A stretch of DNA of 64,000 nt from an uncultured Clostridium sp. (GTDB lineage Bacteria > Bacillota > Clostridia > Lachnospirales > Lachnospiraceae): the NCBI GenBank assembly GCA_947253885.1, contig CAMYAO010000002.1, forward strand, positions 62,001-126,000, given 5' to 3'. Position 1 is the first letter of the stretch. Every line of letters starts with the position of its first letter. Positions 17,737 to 27,385 of the stretch are shown piece by piece. The position numbers and the translations under genes are program-made. A model generated the notes under the pieces. The model searched no databases. It was not told the DNA's origin and saw nothing but the letters and a program-made list of their open reading frames with translations.

Positions 17737-19326
17737 TTAATTTTTTCCGAATTCCGACAATGACAGACCTTCGTTTCGATCCAGAACCATTCCGATACTC
17801 CATTCATTTACAAATAACAGCAACGGACGATCTTTTAAGTCTAAAATCTTTTTCATATCCGAGGTTCCCGAGATAGTGTCCATATCTATCTTTTCATTTT
17901 CTATCCATCGAATATACTGATATGGAAGATTTTCCAGTCTTATCTCTACATTGTATTCATTTTCTAAACGAAACTTCAAAACATCAAACTGTAAAATACC
18001 GACTACCCCGACAATAATCTCTTCCATTCCTCCGCTGTGCTCTCTAAAAATCTGAATCGCACCTTCCTGAGCAATCTGAGATACTCCCTTTACAAACTGT
18101 TTCCTCTTCATTGTATCCACTTGACGCACTCTTGCAAAATGCTCCGGTGCAAAAGTGGGAATCCCTTCAAAGGCAAACTTCTCCTTTGCAGTTGTCAGCG
18201 TGTCTCCTATGGAAAAAATTCCCGGATCAAATACACCTATGATATCTCCGGCATAAGCTTCTTCCACCATTTTACGATCCTGTGCCATCAACTGCTGTGA
18301 TTGTGCCAACTTGATCTGCTTTTGACCTTGTACATGATATACTTCCATACCAGACTCATATTTGCCAGAGCAGATTCTCATAAATGCAATCCTGTCTCGA
18401 TGCGCCTTATTCATGTTCGCCTGAATCTTAAATACAAAAGCACTGAAGTCATTTGAAAACGGATCCACTACATCCAGATCAGACATACGAGGCAGCGGAG
18501 AACTGGTCATTTCTAAAAAATGTGTCAAAAACGGTTCAACTCCGAAATTTGTTAGTGCAGAACCGAAAAACACCGGTGATAATTTTCCTTTTGACACCGC
18601 TTCCTGACAAAACTCCGCACTGGCTCCGTCCAACAGTTCGATTTCTTCTTCCAGTTGTTCCAAATACTCGGTTCCGATTTCATTTCTCAATTCCTCTGTC
18701 CCAAGATCAAACAGTTTTTCTATACCCTCTGTCGTTCCCTTACGCGTATCGGAGAAAGTGATGACCTGTTTCGACTGACGATCATAGACCCCTTTAAAAT
18801 TTTTACCGCTTCCGATAGGCCAGTTGATCGGGCAGGTCGCAATCCCCAATACCTTCTCAATCTCATCCATCAATTCAAATGCATCTTTTGCATCCCGATC
18901 CATCTTATTAACAAACGTAAAAATCGGTATATGCCTCATCACACAAACCTTAAATAACTTAATAGTCTGCGCCTCCACACCTTTGGAGCCGTCAATAACC
19001 ATCACGGCAGAGTCTGCAGCCATCAGCGTCCGATATGTATCTTCTGAAAAGTCCTGATGCCCCGGAGTATCCAAAATATTGATACATTTTCCCTTATAAA
19101 AAAACTGCAGTACGGAGGAGGTTACTGAAATACCTCTTTGCTTTTCGATCTCCATCCAATCGGATACCGCATGCTTTGCAGTTGCTTTTCCTTTTACAGA
19201 TCCCGCTTGGTTGATCGCCCCCCCATATAATAAAAATTTTTCTGTTAACGTCGTTTTTCCCGCATCAGGGTGGGAAATAATGGCAAATGTCCTTCTTTTT
19301 TCTATTTCTTCTTTAAATGTTTCCAC
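17737..19326 (-). CDS. prfC: Peptide chain release factor 3
   Basis: GTPase that recycles RF1/RF2 from the ribosome after termination. 529 residues, normal length. It starts with GTG at 19326, preceded by AGGAGA at good spacing. P-loop SHPDAGKTT at 18-26, switch region RGISVTSSV, DTPGHQDF and NKMDRDA are all present, followed by the family-specific domains II and III. A promoter overlaps the end of deoB; a terminator follows. Confidence 0.96.
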   Translation of the reverse strand: METFKEEIEKRRTFAIISHPDAGKTTLTEKFLLYGGAINQAGSVKGKATAKHAVSDWMEIEKQRGISVTSSVLQFFYKGKCINILDTPGHQDFSEDTYRTLMAADSAVMVIDGSKGVEAQTIKLFKVCVMRHIPIFTFVNKMDRDAKDAFELMDEIEKVLGIATCPINWPIGSGKNFKGVYDRQSKQVITFSDTRKGTTEGIEKLFDLGTEELRNEIGTEYLEQLEEEIELLDGASAEFCQEAVSKGKLSPVFFGSALTNFGVEPFLTHFLEMTSSPLPRMSDLDVVDPFSNDFSAFVFKIQANMNKAHRDRIAFMRICSGKYESGMEVYHVQGQKQIKLAQSQQLMAQDRKMVEEAYAGDIIGVFDPGIFSIGDTLTTAKEKFAFEGIPTFAPEHFARVRQVDTMKRKQFVKGVSQIAQEGAIQIFREHSGGMEEIIVGVVGILQFDVLKFRLENEYNVEIRLENLPYQYIRWIENEKIDMDTISGTSDMKKILDLKDRPLLLFVNEWSIGMVLDRNEGLSLSEFGKN

Positions 19327-19362
19327 AAATTGTTCTCCTGTTATCTTATGTCACTGTTACAT

Positions 19363-19391
19363 ATTCTAAAGAAGCTCCAAACCCTTGTCAA
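19363..19391 (-). promoter_or_regulatory. prfC promoter
   Basis: TTGACA, 17 bases, TAGAAT on the minus strand: a consensus -35 and a five-of-six -10, overlapping the last bases of deoB. Confidence 0.7.
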
Positions 19392-20551
19392 GAATTGTTC
19401 CAGAGACTTTTTCCGGAAATCTCCGTCGGAATATCCAGATACTCCAAAATGCTTGCTCCGATATCTGCAAATGTATTTCTGGTCCCGTAATTGACATCTG
19501 CCCTTATCTGTTTTCCATAGAGTAAGAGCGGAATATATTCACGCGAATGATCTGTAGATTTTGTATAACCGGGATCACATCCGTGATCTGCCGTAATCAT
19601 CAAAATATCCTGTTCTTTCAGTTTTTCCATTATTTTCGGAAGTTGTCGATCAAACTCCGTCAGAGCTTTTGCATATCCGTCTATATCGTTTCGATGACCG
19701 TATAACATATCAAAATCTACCAGATTAACAAAACAAAGTCCGTCAAATGACTGTTCCATATAATCCAAAGTCTTTCGAATCCCATCTGCATTATCTGTTG
19801 TCCTGACGGTCTCGGTTATCCCGGATCCCGCAAAAATATCATTTATTTTACCTACACCTATTACCGTCTTACCAGCCCGGTATATCTGATCCAGCATAGT
19901 CACTCCGCCGGGAGACAGAGCATAATCATGTCGGTTACTTGTTCGAACAAAAGCTCCCGGTGTTCCGATAAACGGTCTGGCAATCACTCTTCCGACAGCC
20001 AGCTCCCCCGATAACATTTCTCTTGCAATCTCACAATCGCGATATAACTCTTCCAGAGGAACAACCTCCTCATGAGCCGCTACCTGAAAAACGGAATCAG
20101 CAGATGTATATACAATCAGGCTGCCATCCTTCATGTGCTGCACACCATAATCCTTTATTACCTCTGTCCCGGAATAAGGTTGATTGCACAAAACTCTGCG
20201 TCCTGTCCGCTTTTCATAAGCGTCTATAAAGGTCTGCGGAAATCCGTTTGGAAAAACAGGCATCGGATTCTTAGAAATCAAGCCTGCTATCTCCCAATGA
20301 CCGGTTACCGTATCTTTTCCCTTGGATGCTTCCTTAAGTCTTGCATAGCTTCCCAAAACCTCCGATTCATTTCTCAGATAGTTTACACCGTCAATCTTCC
20401 CAAGACCCAATTTCATTAGATTCGGAATATCAAAATAAGAGCTTTTTGAAATGGTTCTCATTGTATTTGTCCCAACATCACCAAACTCCGCCGCATCCGG
20501 AGCTTCTCCGATTCCCACACTGTCTAATACGATCAAAAAAATCCGTTTCAC
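19388..20551 (-). CDS. deoB: Phosphopentomutase
   Basis: Metal-dependent enzyme interconverting (deoxy)ribose 1-phosphate and 5-phosphate; it connects nucleoside breakdown to the pentose phosphate pathway. 387 residues of the alkaline-phosphatase superfamily. Asp10 in the N-terminal VLDSVGIGE, the GTNT segment, TVTGHWE with the catalytic Thr, and the C-terminal TADHGCDP metal site are visible. Starts with GTG at 20551 after an AGGAGG site. The rpsU terminator lies just upstream. It fits functionally with the purine nucleoside phosphorylase at 25425-26264. Confidence 0.96.
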   Translation of the reverse strand: MKRIFLIVLDSVGIGEAPDAAEFGDVGTNTMRTISKSSYFDIPNLMKLGLGKIDGVNYLRNESEVLGSYARLKEASKGKDTVTGHWEIAGLISKNPMPVFPNGFPQTFIDAYEKRTGRRVLCNQPYSGTEVIKDYGVQHMKDGSLIVYTSADSVFQVAAHEEVVPLEELYRDCEIAREMLSGELAVGRVIARPFIGTPGAFVRTSNRHDYALSPGGVTMLDQIYRAGKTVIGVGKINDIFAGSGITETVRTTDNADGIRKTLDYMEQSFDGLCFVNLVDFDMLYGHRNDIDGYAKALTEFDRQLPKIMEKLKEQDILMITADHGCDPGYTKSTDHSREYIPLLLYGKQIRADVNYGTRNTFADIGASILEYLDIPTEISGKSLWNNS

Positions 20552-20580
20552 TCTTATTCCTCCTTTTATTATTGAAATTT

Positions 20581-20610
20581 AAAAAAGGACAGCCATTGGC
20601 TGCCCCTTTT
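20581..20610 (-). terminator. Intrinsic terminator of rpsU
   Basis: Stem AAAAGG-CAGCC / GGCTG-CCTTTT with a three-base loop and a T run on the minus strand, between rpsU and deoB. Confidence 0.85.
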
Positions 20611-20655
20611 CTCTACACGTATATCAACTCTCTGCCAGACAGATATGAATGATAC

Positions 20656-20832
20656 TTAGTTGTATTTACGTTTTCTTGCCGCTTCAGATTTCTTTTTACG
20701 TCTTACGCTTGGCTTTTCGTAATGTTCTCTCTTACGAATTTCCTGCTGAATACCAGCTTTTGCGCAATTTCTTTTAAATCTACGTAAAGCGCTATCTAAA
20801 GTTTCGTTTTCTTTTACGATTACATTTGACAT
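20656..20832 (-). CDS. rpsU: Small-subunit ribosomal protein S21
   Basis: 58-residue basic ribosomal protein of the 30S subunit, involved in initiation on some mRNAs. The translation begins MSNVIVKENE and contains the family core RRFKRN, the GIQQEIRKREHYEKP segment and a Lys/Arg-rich C-terminus ending KRKYN. A GGGAGG site lies upstream with a TAGGTG closer in. It has a strong promoter (20910-20937) and a terminator, so it forms a short transcript of its own. Confidence 0.97.
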   Translation of the reverse strand: MSNVIVKENETLDSALRRFKRNCAKAGIQQEIRKREHYEKPSVRRKKKSEAARKRKYN

Positions 20833-20909
20833 AGTCTACACCTAACCTCCCTCCAGTTGCGTATTGTGCATAATCAACTGTTTGGGTAATTCTAATTGCA
20901 CTGCAAGTA

Positions 20910-20937
20910 ATTATATCATAAATTACCCCATCGTCAA
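20910..20937 (-). promoter_or_regulatory. rpsU promoter
   Basis: TTGACG, 16 bases, TATAAT on the minus strand. The transcript would carry about 70 bases of leader including a CAGTTG/CAACTG inverted repeat at about 20850-20880. Confidence 0.7.
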
Positions 20938-20965
20938 GTATATTTTTCAATTTTTCTTTAGATTT

Positions 20966-23623
20966 TTAGGATTGTATTTGACCCTGTAAAACGACTTTTG
21001 CTTCATCTAAAGCCTCTTTTATTCCGCTCGGATCAGAACCGCCGGCCTGTGCCATATTCGGTCGTCCGCCTCCGCCTCCGCCGACCTTAGGCGCAATCGC
21101 TTTGATCAGTTTTCCGGCATGTGCTCCCGCTTTCACAGCAGAATCTGTTGCCATAACAACCAGTCCGACTTTTCCGTTGTGTACAGATGCCAATACAACA
21201 ACACCTTCCCCAATATCGGATTTTAACTGATCTCCAAGATCTCGTAGTGCATGGTTTTCCACATCTTCTACTGATAACGCCAACAGCTTCACTCCGGACA
21301 CTTCTTCTACTGCATCCATTGCATTTCCGAGAGAAGCCTGTGCATTTTTACTTTTAACAGACTCCAATTCGCTTGCAATCTCCTTATTTTCTGTCTGCAG
21401 ATGTAAAATCTTCTCTACCACCTCTTCCGGAGTCGCTTTTAAGGCTGCTGCCGCCCCTTTTAAGATGTTTTCTTTTTTCTGCAGATATTCAAACAATCCG
21501 ACAGAGGTAAGTGCCTCTATACGGCGAACTCCAGAAGCCACTCCGCTTTCTGAAACAATCTGAAAGGCCGCTATACTTCCGGTATTTGCAACATGAGTTC
21601 CTCCACACAGTTCCGTAGAGAAGTTTCCCATCGATACCACACGTACTTTCTCTCCGTACTTCTCATCAAACAATGCCATTGCACCTGTTTTCTTTGCCTC
21701 ATCCATAGACATGATATCCGTATGAACCGGAAGCCATGCTTCAATCTGCTCATTTACGATGGTTTCCACTTTTTTGATTTCTTCCTTTGTCATAGGAGAA
21801 AAGTGAGTGAAATCAAAACGTAACCGATCCGGATTCACATCAGAGCCCTTTTGTGCTACATGTGTTCCCAATACGTCTCTCAATGCTTTATGCAATAAAT
21901 GCGTCGCACTGTGATTTCGTGCAATTCTCCAATGCCTCTTACCGTCTACCTCCATCTCTGCTTCATCTTTTACCCGAATAATTCCGGTGCTGACATGGCC
22001 GACATGACCGATCTTTCCACCCAGCAGACTGATTACGTCTTCTACCTGAAATTCTCCCGATTCTGTTTTTATCACACCTGTATCTGCCGTCTGACCTCCC
22101 ATAGTTGCATAAAACGGGGTTTTCTCCGTAATAATTGTCCCCAATTCTCCTTCATGAAGTTCCGTAACGATCTCCGTATCTGTTGTCAGAACAATGATGT
22201 CAGATTTACAGTTCAAATCGGTATAACCGACAAATTCGGTTGTAACAGCAGGATCGATTTCCAAATATACCGTTGCATCCGCCCCCATGTAATTCATGGT
22301 TTTTCGAGCTCCGCGTGCCTTCTTTCTCTGTACCTCCATTGCCGCCTCAAAACCGTCGCAATCATATGTATAACCGTCATCTTCCAGAATTTCCTGTGTC
22401 AGATCAATCGGAAAACCGTAGGTGTCATACAGTTTAAATGCATTCTCTCCGGAAAGCACTTTTTCTCCGGATTGTTTTAATTCTGTCTTCATCTGTGCAA
22501 GAATCTCTAATCCCTGATCAATTGTCTTATTAAAGCTTTCTTCTTCTGTAGTTAACACCTTGAAAATAAACTCTTTTCTCTCCTCCAGTTCCGGATATCC
22601 GTCTTTGCATTCTTCTATAACTGTATCTGATAACTCTGCCAGGAACAAATGATCAATACCGAGCATTCTGCCATGACGAGCAGCACGACGAATCAGACGA
22701 CGCAATACATACCCTCTGCCCTCATTGCTCGGCGTAATACCGTCACTGATCATAAATACGGAAGAACGTATATGATCCGTAATCAGGCGAATGGAAACAT
22801 CGTCTGACTGATCTGTCCGATAGGTTTTTCCGGATAGAGAACATACTTTATCACGGATCGCTTTCATTGTATCAATATCAAATACAGAATTCACATCCTG
22901 CACTACTACCGCAAGACGCTCCAATCCCATACCGGTGTCAATGTTCTTATTCTCCAACTCTGTATAATTTCCGTGTCCGTCTGAATTAAACTGTGTAAAC
23001 ACATTATTCCAGACCTCCATATAACGATCACATTCACAACCAACCCTGCAATCAGGCTCTCCACAACCGTATTTTTCTCCTCGGTCGTAATAAATCTCTG
23101 AACATGGTCCGCATGGTCCCGCTCCATGTTCCCAGAAATTATCACAATCTCCGTTTTCATCCCGATAAAACTTTGTAATACGCTCCGGCGCAACACCGAT
23201 TTCATCCACCCAGATACGAAAAGCCTCTTCATCTTCTCCATATACAGACGGATATAAACGATCTTCTTCCAGGCCGATTACTTTTGTTAAAAATTCCCAC
23301 GACCAGGCAATTGCTTCGTGTTTAAAATAATCTCCAAAGGAGAAGTTTCCGAGCATTTCAAAAAAAGTAAGATGTCGTGCCGTCTTTCCCACATTTTCGA
23401 TATCACCGGTACGAACACACTTCTGACAAGTTGCCATACGACGTTTAGGCGGAATTTCCAAACCTGTAAAATAAGGCTTTAACGGAGCCATTCCGGCATT
23501 GATCAATAAAATACTTTTATCATTATGCGGAACCAAGGAATACGAGCTTTTTACCAAATGCTCTTTTGTTTCAAAAAAATGTAAAAACATTCTTCGTAAT
23601 TCATTTACACCATACGCTTTCAA
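20966..23623 (-). CDS. alaS: Alanyl-tRNA synthetase
   Basis: Class II synthetase charging tRNA-Ala. The start is taken as TTG at 23623 (885 residues): it gives the canonical opening KAYGVNELRRMFL and lies nine bases after AGGAGG, whereas the in-frame extension to 23665 runs into rnhA. The aminoacylation core is followed by the editing domain (HSATHLLH motif, then CGGTHV with the zinc-binding Cys/His) and a DHHA1-type C-terminal domain rich in glycine (GGGGGGRPNMAQAGG). No T-box leader is present; it is cotranscribed with rnhA. Confidence 0.96.
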   Translation of the reverse strand: MKAYGVNELRRMFLHFFETKEHLVKSSYSLVPHNDKSILLINAGMAPLKPYFTGLEIPPKRRMATCQKCVRTGDIENVGKTARHLTFFEMLGNFSFGDYFKHEAIAWSWEFLTKVIGLEEDRLYPSVYGEDEEAFRIWVDEIGVAPERITKFYRDENGDCDNFWEHGAGPCGPCSEIYYDRGEKYGCGEPDCRVGCECDRYMEVWNNVFTQFNSDGHGNYTELENKNIDTGMGLERLAVVVQDVNSVFDIDTMKAIRDKVCSLSGKTYRTDQSDDVSIRLITDHIRSSVFMISDGITPSNEGRGYVLRRLIRRAARHGRMLGIDHLFLAELSDTVIEECKDGYPELEERKEFIFKVLTTEEESFNKTIDQGLEILAQMKTELKQSGEKVLSGENAFKLYDTYGFPIDLTQEILEDDGYTYDCDGFEAAMEVQRKKARGARKTMNYMGADATVYLEIDPAVTTEFVGYTDLNCKSDIIVLTTDTEIVTELHEGELGTIITEKTPFYATMGGQTADTGVIKTESGEFQVEDVISLLGGKIGHVGHVSTGIIRVKDEAEMEVDGKRHWRIARNHSATHLLHKALRDVLGTHVAQKGSDVNPDRLRFDFTHFSPMTKEEIKKVETIVNEQIEAWLPVHTDIMSMDEAKKTGAMALFDEKYGEKVRVVSMGNFSTELCGGTHVANTGSIAAFQIVSESGVASGVRRIEALTSVGLFEYLQKKENILKGAAAALKATPEEVVEKILHLQTENKEIASELESVKSKNAQASLGNAMDAVEEVSGVKLLALSVEDVENHALRDLGDQLKSDIGEGVVVLASVHNGKVGLVVMATDSAVKAGAHAGKLIKAIAPKVGGGGGGRPNMAQAGGSDPSGIKEALDEAKVVLQGQIQS

Positions 23624-23642
23624 TCTATATATCCTCCTAAAC

Positions 23643-24122
23643 TTAACTGTTTTCTGCCACATCATCTTTTAACGGAAAGCCATCAGCCGCCGTTGTAGCC
23701 AATGTATCGCATCTTTCATTTTCCGGATGACCGTCATGCCCTTTTACCCAATAAAAGGTAACCCGATGAGGTTCCTTCGCTTTTAAAAATCTTTTCCATA
23801 AATCTATATTTTTTACCGGCTTATTATCTGATTTTTTCCAGCCTTTTTTTTGCCAATTCTCAATCCAATTCTGACGAAATGCATCCACCACATATTTCGA
23901 ATCGGAATACAACTCCACCTCACAGGGTCTGGTCAATGCTTCCAGACCGACAATTGCCGCCATCAGCTCCATTCTGTTATTGGTTGTTTTTTTATATCCG
24001 GCACTGTATTCTCTTTCGTGCATATGTCCGTTCGTGTCTGTATATTGCAAAATTGCTCCATATCCTCCCGGACCGTCCGGATTTCCTCTGGCTGCACCAT
24101 CTGTATATAATTTTACCTTCAT
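23643..24122 (-). CDS. rnhA: Ribonuclease HI
   Basis: Cleaves the RNA strand of RNA-DNA hybrids. 159 residues. The four catalytic acidic residues are in place: D8 in YTDGAARGNP, E in NRMELMA, D in YSDSKYVVD and D in HPENERCDTLA. The basic handle region (NWQKKGWKKSDNKPVKN) is present as in the bacterial type. It sits between the amidohydrolase (eight bases upstream) and alaS (19 bases downstream) in one apparent operon. Confidence 0.95.
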   Translation of the reverse strand: MKVKLYTDGAARGNPDGPGGYGAILQYTDTNGHMHEREYSAGYKKTTNNRMELMAAIVGLEALTRPCEVELYSDSKYVVDAFRQNWIENWQKKGWKKSDNKPVKNIDLWKRFLKAKEPHRVTFYWVKGHDGHPENERCDTLATTAADGFPLKDDVAENS

Positions 24123-24130
24123 ACATACCC

Positions 24131-25405
24131 CTACTTCATTCCACGAATAATAGCGTTTGCCCTTTTATATACTTCTGCCGGATCAAATCCGATGTAAAAC
24201 TTCTGATCTTCATATAAAATCCTTCCGTTTACCATAGTCATTTTGACATTCTGCTTGCTTCCACTATATACAAGATTCTTTACAATATTATTTTCCGGCT
24301 GCATATTCGGCTGCTTCAGATCGATCATGATTAAATCCGCTTTTTTCCCGACTTCCAAGCGGTCACAATCTGATAATCCCATTGCATGAGCACCGGCAGT
24401 TGTTGCCATATACAGTATTTTATCGGCACTTACGCACTCCGCATCCTTTTCCCGTACCTTCGCCAAAGCAGAAGCTAAAAACATTTCCCGAAACATATCT
24501 AGACAATTGTTGCTTGCCGGTCCGTCCGTTCCGATTGCAACCGGTATCCCCTCTTGGGTAAATCGTTTTAACGGTGCAATTCCGCTTGCAAGCTTTAAAT
24601 TAGATGCAGGGTTGGTTACAGCAAATAATTGTTTACTCCGAAATATTTCAAAATCTTCCTCTTTAAAATGTACACAATGGTATCCTCCTCCACCGTATTC
24701 ATACATTCCCAACTGATCGGTAAGCTGTGTCGGAGACATTCCATATCGATCAAAACATTCTTTCACTTCTAATTCCGTTTCCGCATTATGCAAAAAGACA
24801 GGGGATTTCAGTTTCTGTGCCAAACCGGCGATTCCTTTCATCAATTCCATAGAAGTTGTATATTCCGCATGAAAGCCTATCATAAAAGAAGACAATTCGC
24901 TCATTTCATTTATTTTATGATAATTTTCTTCCACTAATTCAATACTGCCTCCGAAATTATTCAGACCCGGAACCTGAACGGTACGAAATCCACAGTCAAT
25001 GCTTGCCTGCGCATTTTCCGGCGGAAAAAAATACATGTCAAAATTCGAAGTAATACCGGAAGTCAGATATTCCATAATACCCAAAACATCAAGATGGTAC
25101 ACATCTTCCGGTGTCAGCTGTCCCTCTTTCGGAAACACCTGACGATATAGCCAATCCTGAAGCGGAAGATCATCTGCATAAGAACGAAGAAATGTCATCG
25201 CAGTATGTGTATGGGCATTCTTAAACCCGGGCATTAACAGATTTCCTGCCGCATCCACTTCCCGATCCCATGCCTTCTCATTCTTCAGAGATTTGCCAAT
25301 ATAGGTAATTGAATTGCCTTCTACCCACAACTCTCCTTCTATAATATGAAATGTCTGATCCTCTCCTGTCTGAAGAATCTTTGCATTATAAAAACGAATA
25401 TCCAT
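24131..25405 (-). CDS. mtaD: Amidohydrolase, probable 5'-methylthioadenosine / S-adenosylhomocysteine deaminase
   Basis: Metal-dependent TIM-barrel deaminase of 424 residues. The metal site HTHTAM begins at 65 (H65, H67). HNAETELEVKEC with the third His and substrate-binding Glu is near 205, and the TDGPASNN Asp motif is near 300. These motif contexts match the MTA/SAH deaminase group rather than guanine or cytosine deaminases. It stands between a purine nucleoside phosphorylase and rnhA; deamination followed by phosphorolysis would make a salvage route. Substrate assignment is family-based inference. Confidence 0.82.
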   Translation of the reverse strand: MDIRFYNAKILQTGEDQTFHIIEGELWVEGNSITYIGKSLKNEKAWDREVDAAGNLLMPGFKNAHTHTAMTFLRSYADDLPLQDWLYRQVFPKEGQLTPEDVYHLDVLGIMEYLTSGITSNFDMYFFPPENAQASIDCGFRTVQVPGLNNFGGSIELVEENYHKINEMSELSSFMIGFHAEYTTSMELMKGIAGLAQKLKSPVFLHNAETELEVKECFDRYGMSPTQLTDQLGMYEYGGGGYHCVHFKEEDFEIFRSKQLFAVTNPASNLKLASGIAPLKRFTQEGIPVAIGTDGPASNNCLDMFREMFLASALAKVREKDAECVSADKILYMATTAGAHAMGLSDCDRLEVGKKADLIMIDLKQPNMQPENNIVKNLVYSGSKQNVKMTMVNGRILYEDQKFYIGFDPAEVYKRANAIIRGMK

Positions 25406-25424
25406 TACTGTCTGCCTCCATCTT

Positions 25425-26264
25425 TTACAAATGAATCTCTGCCGCCAAGTTTACAATCGACTCTGTTACGAGCTGCTGAAATAACGGTGCCACCCGATCG
25501 GCGGTTTCCTGAATTTCAGCATGAGTTAACGGATTCGGAGAAATACCCGCCGCCAGATTTGAAATACAGGAAATTCCACATACCTTCATTCCCATATGAT
25601 TTGCCGCAAGGGCTTCGCATGCGGTACTCATTCCGACCGCATCAGCTCCCAACACCTTAAACATTTGTATTTCTCGAGGACTTTCATAGTTCGGTCCGGA
25701 TGTCTGCACATATACACCTTCTTTTAGAGGAATATCGCATTGTTGCGCTGTTTCTCTGATAATTTCCTGTAATTCCTTTCGGTATATGTCACTCATATCC
25801 GGAAAGCGAACCCCAAGTTCGTCTATATTCGGTCCGATCAATGGAGACGGCACAAAATTAGAAATCTGATCCGTGATCATCATAAAATCACCTGCCTTCA
25901 TGCCATTTGCGATCCCCCCTGATGCATTTGTCAAAAACAATATTTCAGCTCCCAACATTCCCATCAGACGTGTCGGTAACACTACATCCGACATAGTATA
26001 TCCTTCATAATAATGAACTCTTCCCTGCATCACAACAACCGGAACACCTTGAATATACCCGAAAATAAAACGCCCCTTATGACCCGGTACCGTGGAAATC
26101 GGAAATCCCTCTATTTCCCGATAATCAATTGTCTGTCTGATATCGATCTGTTCTGCATAATCTCCCAATCCCGATCCCAAAATCAATGCAATTTTCGGCT
26201 TAAATGCAAGCCTTTTCTTCACACTTTCATAACAGCGTTTTAATTTATCATATACTTCATTCAT
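25425..26264 (-). CDS. punA: Purine nucleoside phosphorylase (trimeric type)
   Basis: Cleaves inosine/guanosine with phosphate to base plus ribose 1-phosphate. 279 residues, usual length. The phosphate loop GSGLGDYA, VMQGRVHYYEGY, NASGGI and the MSTACEA segment identify the low-molecular-mass trimeric family. AGGAG site before the ATG. It is the first gene of a run with the deaminase, rnhA and alaS. The ribose 1-phosphate product could feed DeoB (19388-20551). The 65-base gap before it is AT-rich, with overlapping TATAAT-like boxes. Confidence 0.94.
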   Translation of the reverse strand: MNEVYDKLKRCYESVKKRLAFKPKIALILGSGLGDYAEQIDIRQTIDYREIEGFPISTVPGHKGRFIFGYIQGVPVVVMQGRVHYYEGYTMSDVVLPTRLMGMLGAEILFLTNASGGIANGMKAGDFMMITDQISNFVPSPLIGPNIDELGVRFPDMSDIYRKELQEIIRETAQQCDIPLKEGVYVQTSGPNYESPREIQMFKVLGADAVGMSTACEALAANHMGMKVCGISCISNLAAGISPNPLTHAEIQETADRVAPLFQQLVTESIVNLAAEIHL

Positions 26265-26329
26265 CTTTCAGAAACTCCTATCGTGTTTTTTTTGCAATTA
26301 TATTATTATATCTAATTTTTAAGAATTTG

Positions 26330-27226
26330 TTAAGACTCATTCATTCCATCTTCACAATATTCCAGAAATCTCTCTGCCGCCATATTAGTACTGTTACTTT
26401 TCATAATGATGCAATAATTCTGGGGTTCTTTCTGAGGTAAATCCATTATCAGATAGGATTCATCTTTTATCTCCTTTAAAAAAGCAGGTACTATCGCAAC
26501 TCCATGCCCTGTTTTTACCATTAAAAGCTGTGCTCCCAGGCTATTGGTCTGAAGCATATTCTCCGGTATAAACCCCAGATCTCTTCTTAATAATGATTCC
26601 AGCATCTGAATGGAACTCGGTCCGTTGTCCTCACAATTGGTTACCAGATACTCGGATTTTAAAATATCCTCCACACTTCTCCCTTGATAGATCGGTTCTT
26701 TATCCTTAGAACAAAGTAAAATATTTTCACTCGAAAACAAGTTTGCCGTTCTGATATCGGAAGGCTGAAACTCTCGCTCACTCATATCCAGAGTAACAAT
26801 CAGATCCAGCTCATCTGTCTTCAGTTTTTGAGTCAAGACACTGTACTCATACTGAAAAATATCTACTTTAATATCCGGATACAGTTGCAAAAACCTAGAA
26901 AAATATCGCTCTGTATTGGAATATTCATAAATACCGATTCCAACTTTAATGTGTCCCAAGAACTTTTGATCTGCCGCCTTTGTTTTTTCTAAGAGTTCTT
27001 CATAATTCAGAACAATCTGTTCCATTCCTTTTGCAAATACTTTACCTGCTTCCGTCAATGCAACGCGTCTGGAACTGCGATCAAATAATTTCACTCCGAT
27101 CTCCGCCTCAAGACTTGCAATATAACGACTCATCGCCGTCTGTGTAATATGATACTTCGTTGCTGTCTGTGTAAAATTCAAACAATGTGATAAGGTTACA
27201 AAATACCGAACACTTTTCAGATTCAT
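26330..27226 (-). CDS. LysR family transcriptional regulator
   Basis: DNA-binding regulator of 298 residues. The winged helix-turn-helix is at 1-60 (opening MNLKSVRYF, TQTAMSRYIASLE recognition region, FDRSSRRVALTEAG). The remaining 200 residues form the periplasmic-binding-like effector domain. AGAGAGG site. It is transcribed away from the HxlR gene, with 159 bases between. LysR proteins often control a divergent or adjacent gene, so purine salvage genes or the HxlR gene are candidate targets, but the effector is unknown. Confidence 0.9.
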   Translation of the reverse strand: MNLKSVRYFVTLSHCLNFTQTATKYHITQTAMSRYIASLEAEIGVKLFDRSSRRVALTEAGKVFAKGMEQIVLNYEELLEKTKAADQKFLGHIKVGIGIYEYSNTERYFSRFLQLYPDIKVDIFQYEYSVLTQKLKTDELDLIVTLDMSEREFQPSDIRTANLFSSENILLCSKDKEPIYQGRSVEDILKSEYLVTNCEDNGPSSIQMLESLLRRDLGFIPENMLQTNSLGAQLLMVKTGHGVAIVPAFLKEIKDESYLIMDLPQKEPQNYCIIMKSNSTNMAAERFLEYCEDGMNES

Positions 27227-27313
27227 AATACCTCTCTTTATCTCTCTATCTATGCTGATTCATTTGCCAATCTCTATAAGTATAGTATAAATAAAAAGAT
27301 AATGATATTTTAA

Positions 27314-27341
27314 TTGAAAAAAAATAAGAAACTGTTATAGT
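27314..27341 (+). promoter_or_regulatory. Putative promoter of the HxlR gene
   Basis: TTGAAA, 16 bases, TATAGT, 44 bases before the ATG. Just downstream, GTTACC-ttg-ATAAC forms a partial inverted repeat that could be an autoregulatory operator. Confidence 0.5.
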
Positions 27342-27385
27342 TACCTTGATAACACTAAATAACCTTTTTTCCTACGGAGGCTGGA

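Noticed and set aside
20833..20900. Structured regulatory leader of rpsU
   Set aside because: Only a 6-bp CAGTTG/CAACTG repeat and a small near-palindrome are visible; too little to call a riboswitch or autoregulatory RNA.
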